DNA from: DATNBU01 sp964476185
Lineage (GTDB): Bacteria; Desulfobacterota; Binatia; UBA1149; CAITLU01
Length of the DNA: 64,000 nt
Direction: 5' to 3'
NCBI GenBank assembly: GCA_964476185.1
Contig: CAYYZO010000010.1
Coordinates: 11,496 to 75,495 of the forward strand
Shown: one piece after another, positions 9,216 through 18,388 of the stretch
Position numbering within the stretch: position 1 is the stretch's first letter
How the letters are laid out: the number at the start of each line of letters is the position of its first letter
Notes under the pieces: model-generated
Databases searched by the model: none
Seen by the model: the letters and a program-made list of their open reading frames with translations, nothing else
Told to the model about the DNA's origin: nothing
Program-made: the position numbers and the translations under genes

Positions 9216-12200
9216 TCAGTCCAGGATCCCGCGCAGCGTCACGACCGGGGTCGGCTCGAGCAGGTTCCCGTGGATGTCCGTCGCATCGACGACCGTCACC
9301 GCGAACTGCGACGACCTAACCTCGCCGGTCACCTCGACCCGGCAGCGCGCGAGGTCGAGCGGGCCGCGGAATCCCTCCACCGCGATCATCCCGAAGTTCA
9401 GTCTGCCCTCGACGAGTCCCATGGCGATCAGCGCGGTCGGCACCAGCGACTCGCAGTCGACCGATCTGTAGTCGCGGGGCAGGAACCGCACCGGCGCCGC
9501 CGAAGCGTCGACGCTGATCTGCAGCGCCCCGAGTTCCCGCGCGTCCTGCAGCCGGATCGTCACCCACGGGCCGAGGTTGCAGCGGGCCGGGTACGGCAGG
9601 CCGACAGACAGGCCGAGCGTGGTCAGCGCGTCGCGGGTGTTGATCCGGACGTTGCTGTCGACGTCGCAGGTCTCCATCGGGCAGTCGTTCCCGCTGTCGA
9701 TCGCGTGCAGCAGGATCTCCAGCGAGTCGTCGACGTCGACGTCGCCGCTGCCGTTCGCGTCGCCGCACACCGGGGCGCCGCAGGCGTCCGGGCATTCCCC
9801 GGCCGGCGACGCGGCCGTGTCGCAAGTCTCGACACCGAGCCAGACGTAGCCGTCACCGCAGCGCGCCGTGTGGCAGCCGGCGGGGCAGTTGTCGTCGGTG
9901 CGGTCGTTGAGGTCGTCGCAGTCCTCGACGCCTTCGTGCACGAAGCCGTCGCCGCAGCGCGCGACGCGGCAGCTGGCCGGACACGCGTCGGAGTCGTCCG
10001 TGTTGGCGTCGTCGCACTCCTCGAGGCCGGCGGCCACGATGCCGTCGCCGCAGCGAGCGTTCGCGCACTCCTTCGTGCAGGCGTCGGCGGGATCGTCGTT
10101 GCCGTCGTCGCACTGCTCCCACCCGGCGCGGACGACGCCGTCGCCGCAGACCGCGCTCTGGCAGGCGACGCAGTCGTCGTGATCGAGGTCGTTGCCGTCG
10201 TCGCACTCCTCGCCGGCCGTGCGAGCGCCGTTGCCGCAGCCGGTCGCGTAGCAGTTGCGGTCGCAGCCGTCGCCGTCGACGAGGTTGCCGTCGTCGCAGG
10301 TCTCGTGGCCGGCCACCACGCCGTCGCCGCAGCCGTCGTGCGCGGCGATCACGCGCGGCTCGCGCAGGCGCGAGTACCACTCCCTCGGCGCGCGATCGCC
10401 GACGCGCTCCCAGAGCACGACCCAGTCTCCCGCTCCGGACGTGACCCGCGGGTTGCGGTCGGCGGCCCAGCCGTCTCCGGTCGCGGCCTCGCTGACGACG
10501 CGCGGCGGCGACCACGTGCGGCCATCGTCCGTCGACACCGATTGCAGCAGGTCGGCGTCGAGCCCGAGCCTCCCGCCGACGTCGCGGTGCGACGACCAGA
10601 CGACAACCCACTTGCCGTCGCCGTCGGTCGCGACGGCAGGCTGGAAGTCGTAGCTCGAGTCGAGACTGATGCCGCCATCGATGACCGGCCCCATGGTCCA
10701 ACCCGCGCCCCCACGGGACGTCATCGCGCGAAGCTCCCACTCGCGTGCCGGGCCTTCTTCCGGGTACTCCAGGATCGCGCCGACGCAGCGGTCGTCGGCG
10801 TCGCAGGCGAAGCCGCTTCCCGATCCGTACGGCGCCAATCCCGTGGGCGCGTCGACGCTCCACGTCGCGCCGTCGTCCTTCGATCGCAGGATCGGGAAGT
10901 AGCCGGTCAACAGGAAACCCGTGTCTCCAACCGGCGTCAGCCGTAGCTCGCTGCTCTGCTGCAGGCCGTTGGTCGGGACGAGCGGCGCCGGCGCGGACCA
11001 GGTCTCGCCATCGTCGAGCGAGCGGATCGCGAGCAGCTTGCGGCGGTATCCGTCCTGCTCCCAGGGATCGCACTCCTCGGTCTGCGCCCACGCGACCACG
11101 AGCGCGCCGGAACGGCTGCGCGCGGCCGCCAGCGAGTTGACCTCGAACGAGCAGTCGTCGTCGAACACGATCTCTGCGATCCGGCGAGGCTCGGGCCACT
11201 CCGCGCCGGAGTCCGTCGAGGTCGCAAGCTCGACGCCGTAGAGGTGGTTCCCGGTGCCTTCGAGGTGGGAGACGAAGCGGGCGCCGAACGCGAACCACTC
11301 GCCGTCGCCGGCGCTCAAGACCTCGACCGGACGGCCCGGGATGCGCGCGGCCGGGGACCAGCGCCGGCCTCCGTCCTCGCTCGTCGACACCTGGTGATCG
11401 GTGTCGGCCAGGTAATCGGTGCTCCACAGCGCGACAAAACGACCGGCGCCGTCGCCGGCGAGCTTCGGTTCGATCGTCCAGTGGCGATAGATCCCTTCGT
11501 TCCAGCCGCGCTCGTCGCCGAACGGCAGGCTCGCGTCGCCGTCGAGCGTGGTCGACGTCGTCGTGCTCGTGGTCGTCGTCTGCGTCGCGACGCTTGCGAT
11601 CGCGACGCGCTGCCCGACCACGCCGCCGGCTTCCTCGGAGCTCCAGTAGACGGCGAACAGGCCGTCGCCCAGGACGTCGACGCCGAGCGGCCCCTGCCCG
11701 AGCGGCGGTGCGTCGTCGTCCAGCAACGGGAACTCCGCGGTCGGCTCGCCGGCCGGCGTGACCGCGCTCGCGAAGACCTGCTCGCGCGTACCGGTCCAGC
11801 GGTACCACGCGACCAGCAGGTTGCCGCCGGGGTCGAACGCGAGCTTCAGGCTCCCGTGCCAGTGCGTCGGATCCGTACTGAGCAGCTGTGGCAGATACGT
11901 GGGCGTGCCGTCGCGGCGAAATCCCTGCACCCAGACATCGTGCGGCTCGTAGGTGCTCCACGCCATGGCATAGTCGCCGTCCGACGTCGCGAACGCGGGC
12001 TCGACGCACACGCCGCCCGGCGAAGCCTGCCGCACCTCGCCGGCGCGGCGGTGGTCTTTCTCGATCAGGCGATATCGCCAGCAGGTCTCGTAATCTCCAC
12101 GCCACGCCGCGACCGCGCCGCCGCCGGGCTCGCACCAGAGGCGCCAGTCGACGACCTTGCCGAGCGCGATCGCGAGCGACGGGCCGAGCGGTTCTCCGTC

Positions 12201-12422
12201 GATGCCGCGATGCACGAGTCGCAGTTCCGCGACCGGCCCCTGGACGCTGGTGCGCCCGATCTCGAGAGTCGATCCATCCTCGAGCGGACACGAGTTGAAG
12301 GCCCCGAACGGACGGGTGTGCGCGGGGAACACGCCACCGACCGTGACCAGTTCCGTCGCGTGGGAAATCCCCGCGGAAACCGAGAACGCCAGCGCCGTCG
12401 CCGCGATCGTGAATGCGTTCAT
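9216..12422 (-). CDS. Secreted sialidase-like (BNR) protein with Cys-rich repeats
   Basis: A 1,068-residue exported protein. A signal peptide covers about residues 1-22. Residues 30-680 form a beta-propeller-like region with BNR/Asp-box repeats (STSEDGGRRWS, SLDDGETWS, SKDDGATWS, STDDGRTWS). A linker of only Thr and Ser interrupts it near residue 285. Residues about 694-880 hold six or more cysteine-rich repeats of the form CGDG.....E.CDDGN, common on myxobacterial and related surface proteins. They are followed by a dockerin-like pair of Ca-binding loops (DANGSGDVDVDDS and DVDSNVRINTRDA, about 884-935) and a C-terminal beta domain. The first Met with a signal peptide is the chosen start; longer frames upstream lack support. 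Glycan binding or hydrolysis outside the cell is plausible, but catalytic residues were not identified. Confidence 0.8.
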   Translation of the reverse strand: MNAFTIAATALAFSVSAGISHATELVTVGGVFPAHTRPFGAFNSCPLEDGSTLEIGRTSVQGPVAELRLVHRGIDGEPLGPSLAIALGKVVDWRLWCEPGGGAVAAWRGDYETCWRYRLIEKDHRRAGEVRQASPGGVCVEPAFATSDGDYAMAWSTYEPHDVWVQGFRRDGTPTYLPQLLSTDPTHWHGSLKLAFDPGGNLLVAWYRWTGTREQVFASAVTPAGEPTAEFPLLDDDAPPLGQGPLGVDVLGDGLFAVYWSSEEAGGVVGQRVAIASVATQTTTTSTTTSTTLDGDASLPFGDERGWNEGIYRHWTIEPKLAGDGAGRFVALWSTDYLADTDHQVSTSEDGGRRWSPAARIPGRPVEVLSAGDGEWFAFGARFVSHLEGTGNHLYGVELATSTDSGAEWPEPRRIAEIVFDDDCSFEVNSLAAARSRSGALVVAWAQTEECDPWEQDGYRRKLLAIRSLDDGETWSAPAPLVPTNGLQQSSELRLTPVGDTGFLLTGYFPILRSKDDGATWSVDAPTGLAPYGSGSGFACDADDRCVGAILEYPEEGPAREWELRAMTSRGGAGWTMGPVIDGGISLDSSYDFQPAVATDGDGKWVVVWSSHRDVGGRLGLDADLLQSVSTDDGRTWSPPRVVSEAATGDGWAADRNPRVTSGAGDWVVLWERVGDRAPREWYSRLREPRVIAAHDGCGDGVVAGHETCDDGNLVDGDGCDRNCYATGCGNGARTAGEECDDGNDLDHDDCVACQSAVCGDGVVRAGWEQCDDGNDDPADACTKECANARCGDGIVAAGLEECDDANTDDSDACPASCRVARCGDGFVHEGVEDCDDLNDRTDDNCPAGCHTARCGDGYVWLGVETCDTAASPAGECPDACGAPVCGDANGSGDVDVDDSLEILLHAIDSGNDCPMETCDVDSNVRINTRDALTTLGLSVGLPYPARCNLGPWVTIRLQDARELGALQISVDASAAPVRFLPRDYRSVDCESLVPTALIAMGLVEGRLNFGMIAVEGFRGPLDLARCRVEVTGEVRSSQFAVTVVDATDIHGNLLEPTPVVTLRGILD

Positions 12423-12640
12423 CGACCCTCCGACGCCGGCCCGCCCCGGCGAGGCCCCGCAGACTATCGCACGCCGGCGGGGCCGGACAGGGGCAATCTC
12501 GCGGTTCGTCGCCTTGGGGCCGCCTTGGTCTCCGTCTAAAGAGGCTCCGAGCCCGCGGACATGGGACCGACAGCCGTGGCGTGAGCGACCGTCGACCCCT
12601 CTGGCTCGCCGCTCCGGCACTCGCGTGGTAGCTCCCCGCC

Positions 12641-13377
12641 ATGCCCGCGGACGCGCAGAATCCCGACCGCACGCTGCCTGCGAAGTATGCGGGAGCGCGG
12701 GCCGCCGTCGCTGACCGGCTGGTCGGTGCAGAGATCGCGCTGGCCGTACGGCATGGGTCCCGCGCCCGTGGAAAAGAACATGCACGCAGCGACTTCGATG
12801 CCGGCCTGCTCGCCGCGGACGGCCGACCGCTGCCGTACTCGACCATGGGGGCCCTCGCCGCGGATCTTTCTGACATCCTTGGACAAGCGGTCGACGTCAG
12901 CGACCTCGCGACTCCCGATGCGGTCTTCCGCTACGAGGTCGCGCGCAGCGCGCGGATCCTGTTCGACGCGCGACGCGGGGCCTTCGCCGATTTCCTCGCG
13001 AAGACGCTGATCGATTACGCCGACATCCAGCGCTTCCTGCCGGAACTCGTCGCCGGTGTCGCCCGTCGTNNNNNNNNNNNNNNNNNNNNNNNNNNNNNNN
13101 NNNNNNNNNNNNNNNNNNNNNNNNNNNNNNNNNNNNNNNNNNNNNNNNNNNNNNNNNNNNNNNNNNNNNTTACGCCGACATCCAGCGCTTCCTGCCGGAA
13201 CTCGTCGCCGGTGTCGCCCGTCGTACCGAGGCCGAGGCGCTGATCCTCAATTTCTACCTCGCGATGCGCCTCGTGGCCGCACTCGGCCTCGGCGTTCACA
13301 GGCTCCCGTACACCGCCTCCACGAGCCGGCGCGCCGTCGGGCTGGCGTGGCGCGGCCCCATCCGGTTCATCGCGTAG
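12641..13377 (+). CDS. MNT-type nucleotidyltransferase, interrupted by artefactual gap
   Basis: A minimal nucleotidyltransferase of the MntA/antitoxin type. The active-site motif GSRARGKEHARSDFD (Gly-Ser then Asp-x-Asp) is near residues 47-61, and the following IDVVDL-like strand appears as AVDVSDLATPD. MntA-type proteins AMPylate and silence a partner HEPN ribonuclease. The gene contains a 100-N gap (13070-13169) flanked by the same 55 bases. Removing the gap and one copy restores an open frame of about 193 residues ending at the TAG at 13375-13377. That is longer than the usual 140 residues, and the last 82 bases overlap the convergent serine hydrolase gene, so the C-terminus is doubtful. 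No HEPN (RxxxxH) partner is visible next to it. Confidence 0.6.
13015..13224. repeat. 55-bp exact direct repeat flanking a 100-N gap
   Basis: Bases 13015-13069 and 13170-13224 are identical and flank the 100-N run 13070-13169. A 55-base overlap equals a common assembler k-mer, so this is almost surely two contigs sharing one k-mer that were joined with N instead of merged. It is not a biological repeat. Confidence 0.85.
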
Positions 13378-14489
13378 CCGAAACCGGTCCGCGCCGCCGG
13401 ATCCGCGAGCCCGAGCGCCCCGCCCGCGCCGAAGTGCAGCACGACGCCGGCGTTCGGGCCGATCGGTCGGTCGTGCGGCGAGAGCTGGAAGCCGAGACCG
13501 AATCGCGACGGCCGGCCGAGCACCGCGTCGACGCCGCTCGAGTGCTCGCGCGCGGCTTCTTCCAGCACGCTGCGCGCGAGGAAGCGGCGTGCGCCGATCG
13601 CTCCGCCTTCGGCGACCATCCCGTAGGCGCGCGCGATGCCGAGCGCGGTCGCGTGCGCGTTCGTGGACGGGTAGACCGCCCTGCGCCACGCGAGGTCGTT
13701 GACCGTGCCGTGGCCGGAAGCGCCGCGCGGATTGAAGTACGTGTGGTACTGCATCAGCTGCTCGTCGGGGAGCATCGCGCGGTCCGGCTCCGGAAGCGCC
13801 TCGAGGTCCGGGTTCCAGACGAAGGTCGCGACGCGCGCGTCGTCCCCCGGCGCGACGCCGACGTGGAAGTCCGCTTCGAGCGGACCGGTGATCTCGCTGC
13901 GCAGGAAGTCGTCGTACGAACGCCCGCTCGCCCGCCGGAGAACCTCACCGACGAGGAACCCGAACGTGTTGACGTGATAGCCGTGCCGCGCGCCCGGCGC
14001 CCACCACGGCGGCTGGCGCGCGAGCGCGCCCGTCATCACGTCCCAGTGGTACATCGCGTCGTCCGCGAGGACCTCGCGGACGGCCGGGAGGCCGGCCTGG
14101 TGGCAGAGCAGCTGGCGAACGGTGATGCCCGCCTTGTCGCGCTCGGCGAACTCCGGCCAGTAGCGCGCGACCGGCGCGTCGAGGTCGACGAGACCGCGGT
14201 CGACGAGCATCATCGCGGCGACGGCGAGCAGGCCCTTTCCGACCGAGAACACGCCGACCAGCGTGTCCTCGCGCCACTCGCGCCGGCGCGACTCGTCGGT
14301 CCAGCCGGCCCAAAGGTTCACGACCTCGCGTCGCTCGACGACGACCGCGACCGACGCGCCGAGTTCGTCGTGCTCCTCGAAGTTGGCCGCGAACGCCTCG
14401 CGCACGCGCGAGAAGCGCGCGTCGCAATGGCCGTGGATCGACGGGACCGCCACGATCGCGTCTTGTACGCCGATCGCGCGTGCTGCCAA
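13296..14489 (-). CDS. Serine hydrolase, beta-lactamase/EstB family VIII esterase
   Basis: A 397-residue cytoplasmic serine hydrolase of the class C beta-lactamase/family VIII esterase superfamily. The nucleophile motif SxxK is FSVGKGL near residue 83, the conserved Tyr is in GYHVNTFGFLVGEVLRR, and LLCHQAGLP matches the family LLSHTAGLP element. No signal peptide is seen, which argues for an esterase or amidase rather than a secreted beta-lactamase. The frame begins at a TTG with a weak AAAGG upstream; another start slightly inside is possible. The C-terminus (ARRLVEAVYGSL) looks natural, although its last codons overlap the end of the MNT frame on the other strand. Confidence 0.85.
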   Translation of the reverse strand: MAARAIGVQDAIVAVPSIHGHCDARFSRVREAFAANFEEHDELGASVAVVVERREVVNLWAGWTDESRRREWREDTLVGVFSVGKGLLAVAAMMLVDRGLVDLDAPVARYWPEFAERDKAGITVRQLLCHQAGLPAVREVLADDAMYHWDVMTGALARQPPWWAPGARHGYHVNTFGFLVGEVLRRASGRSYDDFLRSEITGPLEADFHVGVAPGDDARVATFVWNPDLEALPEPDRAMLPDEQLMQYHTYFNPRGASGHGTVNDLAWRRAVYPSTNAHATALGIARAYGMVAEGGAIGARRFLARSVLEEAAREHSSGVDAVLGRPSRFGLGFQLSPHDRPIGPNAGVVLHFGAGGALGLADPAARTGFGYAMNRMGPRHASPTARRLVEAVYGSL

Positions 14490-14565
14490 GCGGCCTTTGC
14501 GGCTGTCGCTGTCCGAGCCGGCGCGATCCGCCCGCCCTGCCGCCCCTGTCCGCCGTGTCCCCGGC

Positions 14566-16245
14566 TCAGAACGGGACGGGACTGACGAACGTCACGGCCT
14601 CGCCGGTGTTCGGGTGGAGGAACGCGAGACGCTCCGCGTGCAGGTGCAGGCGGTCGCCGCCGCGGCCGTAGAGCCGGTCACCGACGATCGGGCAGTCGAG
14701 CCCGAGCGGATGCGCGCAGTGCACGCGCAGCTGGTGGGTGCGGCCGGTGCGCGGCGAAAGGGCGACGCGCGCACGGAAGGATCCCCGCGGCGCCGTCGCG
14801 ACGCCGAGGATCCGCCAGTCGGTGACGGCCGCGCGGCCGTGAACCGGGTCGTGGACCTGCCGCGGCCGGTCGTTCGGGTCCACGCGGATGGCGAGTTCGA
14901 TCGTGCCGCAGGCGTCCGGTTCGGCATCGCGCGGCGTGCCCTCGAGGATCGCGACGTAGCGCTTCTCGACCGTGCGGCGCAGGAACTGGCGCTGCAGCGC
15001 GACCTGCGTCGCCGCATCGCGCGCGAACACGAGCAGTCCCGACGTGTCGAGGTCGAGGCGGTGCACGACGTGCACCTCTCCGTAACGTTCGAGGAGCCGT
15101 GCGAGCGCCGAATCCCGGCAGCGCGGGTCGCGGGCAGGCACCGACAGCAGCCCCGCCGGCTTGTCGACGACGAGCATCGCCGCGTCCTCGTGCACGACCG
15201 GCAGCTCGAAGGCGTCCGACGACGGCGGAGAGAAGCGCCGCGGCGCGGCCACGTCGAGCCCGTCGAGCAGGAACGGCAGCAGCGGACCGCACTTGTCGCG
15301 GCACGCCGGGTAGAACGCGCCCGAAACTCGACCTCCCGCCGCCGGCGCGGCGCCCCACCAGAACTCGGCCAGCGCGACAGGGCGGAATCCGTTCGCGAAC
15401 GCATATGCGAGCAGCTTCGGCGCCGCGCAATCGCCTGCGCCGCCGGGCGGCTCGTCCGGCGACCAGAGCTCCCGCAGGCCCCGGCGCTCCCCGCGGGCGT
15501 TGCCGACGAGATAGGTGTCGTGGATCTCGCGCATGAGTCGCCGCGAGACCATCCCGCACAGGCGCGCGTGCGCGGCCAGCCGCCGCTCGACGCGCCGCAG
15601 GCGCGACTGCACGACTTCCCGTTCCTCGGCATGGCGCGCGTCGAGCGCACGGCGCTCGGCCTTGTCGCCGCGGCTTTGCTGGTCGAGCTCGCGGCCGGCC
15701 CCGGCCGGGTCGCTTCCGGCCATCGCCTTTCGCGCGACCCGGCGCCGCTCGCGGTTCTCCCGATGCCGCTCGCGAAGATCGTCGCGCTCCCGAGAGTGGC
15801 GCCGCGCCAACGCGATCGCATCCCCGCGCGCCGCCGCGACGTCCGCGGAGGAAGCGAACGCCCGCGCACGCTCGGCGAGCTTCGTGACCACGCGTTCCCC
15901 GGGAACCTCGACGCGCGCCCGGGCCTCGCGATCGAACAGCGGCGGGACGAATCCGGGAACATCGAAACGGCCGGCGATCGTGCCCGAGAACGCGCGCAGG
16001 AAACCGAGCCCGCCGTCCGGCGCACGTGCCACGAGCACGCCGAACATCTTGCCGCTGCCCGGCCGGTCGAGCTCGTCCGAAACCAGCGCGGGTGCGAACG
16101 CGCCGGAGCGAAGCTCGGCCTGCAGGATCTCCGCGGCGCGGCGCGCGACCGGCGCCGGAGCGAGCTCGTCGAACGGACTTGGAAACGCGGCGTCCGGCTC
16201 GGGAACACCCGAATCGTCGGGAAGTGGAGTCCAGGACGCGGGCAC
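14566..16245 (-). CDS. RluA-family pseudouridine synthase with long N-terminal extension
   Basis: Isomerises uridine to pseudouridine in rRNA or tRNA. The catalytic Asp398 lies in HRLDLDTSG, and GRTHQLRVH is the conserved late motif. The catalytic domain occupies about residues 345-559. The first 340 residues are an extra N-terminal part with a charged coiled-coil-like stretch (about 140-230) and a motif DTYLVGN followed by a Cys-containing region (YPACRDKCGP), matching the long subgroup often annotated as bifunctional tRNA(32)/23S rRNA(746) synthase. The gene lies 42 bases downstream of the Cys-rich protein gene on the same strand... reading order is this gene first, then that one (16245 to 14566 lies after 17376 to 16288). 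Start chosen at the first ATG. Confidence 0.85.
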   Translation of the reverse strand: MPASWTPLPDDSGVPEPDAAFPSPFDELAPAPVARRAAEILQAELRSGAFAPALVSDELDRPGSGKMFGVLVARAPDGGLGFLRAFSGTIAGRFDVPGFVPPLFDREARARVEVPGERVVTKLAERARAFASSADVAAARGDAIALARRHSRERDDLRERHRENRERRRVARKAMAGSDPAGAGRELDQQSRGDKAERRALDARHAEEREVVQSRLRRVERRLAAHARLCGMVSRRLMREIHDTYLVGNARGERRGLRELWSPDEPPGGAGDCAAPKLLAYAFANGFRPVALAEFWWGAAPAAGGRVSGAFYPACRDKCGPLLPFLLDGLDVAAPRRFSPPSSDAFELPVVHEDAAMLVVDKPAGLLSVPARDPRCRDSALARLLERYGEVHVVHRLDLDTSGLLVFARDAATQVALQRQFLRRTVEKRYVAILEGTPRDAEPDACGTIELAIRVDPNDRPRQVHDPVHGRAAVTDWRILGVATAPRGSFRARVALSPRTGRTHQLRVHCAHPLGLDCPIVGDRLYGRGGDRLHLHAERLAFLHPNTGEAVTFVSPVPF

Positions 16246-16287
16246 GCGTCCCCGATATCACGTCGTGGCGCCGGCGCGACGGTCAGA

Positions 16288-17376
16288 TCACGGCTGGCAC
16301 ATGCCCGCGCCGTCGCAGGTCGCGGGTCCCGAGCACTCGTTGTCGGGATCGGTGCCGTTGGCGATATTGCCGCAGGATCCGTCCGCCCCGGAGCCTTTCG
16401 TGGCCGCCGTGCAGGCCTGGCAGGTCCCGTTGCACGCCGTGTCGCAGCAGACACCGTCGACGCACTGGGACGAATAGCACTGCGCGTTCAGCGCGCAGGA
16501 CAACCCGTTCGCGAGCAGCGGTAGGCAGACTCCCGCCTGGCAGGTCCCCGACACGCAGTCCGACGCCTGCAGGCACGAACTGCCGTCGTTGCACGCCGGA
16601 CACGAGCCTCCGCCGCAGTCGATGTCCGTCTCGGCACCGTTCTGCACGCCATCCGAGCAACTCGGCGCCTGGCAGGAGCCCGCCATGCACACGAACGACG
16701 TGCAGTCGCTGCCGGCCGCGCACCCCTGGCCGGTCGTGCACGGCGGGCAGAGGCCTCCGCCGCAGTCGACGTCCGTCTCCGAGCCGTTCTGCGTCAGGTC
16801 GCTGCAACTGGACGGCGGCGTCGCGCAGACACCGGCCGAGCAGTAGGCGCTCGCGCAGTCGCTGTCGACGATGCAGCCTTCACCGAGCGCACAGTCGCCG
16901 CAGCTGCCGCCGCAATCGACGTCCGTCTCGTCGCCGTTCTGGACGTTGTCGGTGCAAGAGGGCGCGGCCGCGGGCACCGGCGCGCACAGCAGGCTCGTCG
17001 TCTTCACGGCCACCGCGTGCGTGCCGAACTGGTCGTCGAGCGTGGCCGTCGGCTGGTTCTTGGGGCACTTGGCCTTGTAGCAGAGATACTTCTGGGCCGC
17101 GGCGCCGGGAGCGGCGCCCGGCGGCACGGGCGAGACGTTGCTCTTGACTGCGTCGATGCAAAGCAGCTTCGCAGGGACCTTGATCGTGCAGCCCGCCGAG
17201 GCCGGGAACGCGAGGTCGTCGGGCGTGATGTCGGCCGTGTAGACGCCCTTCGCGAGCGCGTCCTGGATCTTGTAGCACTGGAGATGGTCGGCCTGCGCGA
17301 AGGCCTGCGAGGGCGCCAGCGCGAAGACCGCTGACAACCCGATTCCGAACCCGAGCGGACGGAAGAGACGAAACAT
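16288..17376 (-). CDS. Secreted Cys-rich protein with ETDVDCGG repeats
   Basis: A 362-residue exported protein. Residues 1-28 are a signal peptide ending APSQAFA. The N-terminal domain (about 30-135) starts DHLQCYKIQD and ends LDDQFGTHAVAVKTTSLLCAP, a layout I associate with Binatia-type surface proteins. Then come three repeats of the form C.D..QNG.ETDVDCGG..C..C (about 140-265), each followed by Cys-rich loops such as GCIVDSDCASAYCSAGVC, and a final Cys-rich stretch. The many paired cysteines imply a disulfide-stabilised extracellular protein. A Shine-Dalgarno GGAGGG lies about 8 bases before the ATG. The function is unknown; adhesion or surface display is plausible. Confidence 0.75.
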   Translation of the reverse strand: MFRLFRPLGFGIGLSAVFALAPSQAFAQADHLQCYKIQDALAKGVYTADITPDDLAFPASAGCTIKVPAKLLCIDAVKSNVSPVPPGAAPGAAAQKYLCYKAKCPKNQPTATLDDQFGTHAVAVKTTSLLCAPVPAAAPSCTDNVQNGDETDVDCGGSCGDCALGEGCIVDSDCASAYCSAGVCATPPSSCSDLTQNGSETDVDCGGGLCPPCTTGQGCAAGSDCTSFVCMAGSCQAPSCSDGVQNGAETDIDCGGGSCPACNDGSSCLQASDCVSGTCQAGVCLPLLANGLSCALNAQCYSSQCVDGVCCDTACNGTCQACTAATKGSGADGSCGNIANGTDPDNECSGPATCDGAGMCQP

Positions 17377-17550
17377 GGGAGAACCCTCCTGCGGCGGGGC
17401 TTCCCGCTCCGCCGCCGCGCATCATGCACCGGCGGGCGCGGGAGCGACAAGTCGCGCTCGTGCGGAGGCCTTCACTTTCCGGACGTTCAGGATCCCGAGC
17501 GCCCGCATCCGCCGGTTGCCCGAGCGCGCCTCGCGGACGACGCCTCCGGG

Positions 17551-18339
17551 TCAGGCCAGCCGCTCGCGATGCTTCCAGAGCAGGACGGCCGCTCCGCTCG
17601 AGACGCCGATCGCGCTGACGAGGTACGGCAGCGCGAACAGCAGCGGCGCATCCGCCCCTTCCGGCTTGCGGAAGTTCCAGAGCACCAGGTTCGCGACGAC
17701 GTAGATCGCGTAGGCGACGCCGAGCTTCAGCGCGAGGCGCCGTTCGGCCCAGATGCTGGCGGCGTACGCGGCGAGCAGCGCCGCGAACGTGCCCGCGGCC
17801 GCCGTGTTCGCCTGGCCGGACAGTCGCTCCCCGAGCAGGACGAACCCGATCTCGTCCGTGTAGGCGAACGGCTTGATCGCGTTCGACAGCGCCATCAACG
17901 CGAACAGCAGCGCGAACGAACGCAGCAGGATGCGCCCCGGCGTCGGGTCGAGCCGCGCGTAGCCTGCCTTCGCCATCGCGGCCACCGTTCCCCAGGCCCC
18001 GGCGAGGGCGACGAGCGTGTAGACGACGCCGAAGACGGCCTTGCCACCGCTCGGCGTCGGCATCCTCAACGTGAACAGGAACAGGTTCGCGCTCACGTAC
18101 GACGCGAACGCGATGCCGAGCGGGAGGGCTGCCGCGCGCTCCCGCCAGAGCGCCGCGGCGTAGCAGCCGAGGAACACGGCGAACGTCCACCCCGCGATCA
18201 GGTTCGGCGTGCCCGCGAGGCGCCGACCGAAGAACACGAAGCCGGTTTCCGCCGAGAAGCCGAAGGGCTTGAGGAAGTTCGAGATCGCGAGCAGGCCGAA
18301 CAGCACGGCCATCGAGCGCAGGAAGCGGTGGTTGTCCAT
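17551..18339 (-). CDS. Eight-helix membrane protein with internal duplication
   Basis: A 262-residue integral membrane protein of unknown function. It is built from two similar halves of about 120 residues. The first starts LLAISNFLKPFGFSAETGFV and the second LMALSNAIKPFAYTDEIGFV, and both continue with a G.RL.G..N motif, W/Y.ER...LG.A.A.YV.ANL and a final aromatic-Pro loop. Each half has about four hydrophobic segments. The NxxKPF and ETGFVFFGRRLAG-type motifs conserved between halves mark a pseudo-symmetric transporter-like or heme/quinone-like fold. It lies 49 bases downstream of the GFA-GNAT gene on the same strand, so the two may form an operon. I recognise no named family. Confidence 0.7.
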   Translation of the reverse strand: MDNHRFLRSMAVLFGLLAISNFLKPFGFSAETGFVFFGRRLAGTPNLIAGWTFAVFLGCYAAALWRERAAALPLGIAFASYVSANLFLFTLRMPTPSGGKAVFGVVYTLVALAGAWGTVAAMAKAGYARLDPTPGRILLRSFALLFALMALSNAIKPFAYTDEIGFVLLGERLSGQANTAAAGTFAALLAAYAASIWAERRLALKLGVAYAIYVVANLVLWNFRKPEGADAPLLFALPYLVSAIGVSSGAAVLLWKHRERLA

Positions 18340-18388
18340 GCCCTCTTCTATCGCGCTGACCGGCGGTGTGGAAGCTGGCGCCGCGAGT

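Noticed and set aside
12423..12785. N-terminal extension of the sialidase-like protein
   Set aside because: The extra 121 residues precede a good signal peptide, have no ribosome site, and overlap the divergent MNT gene.
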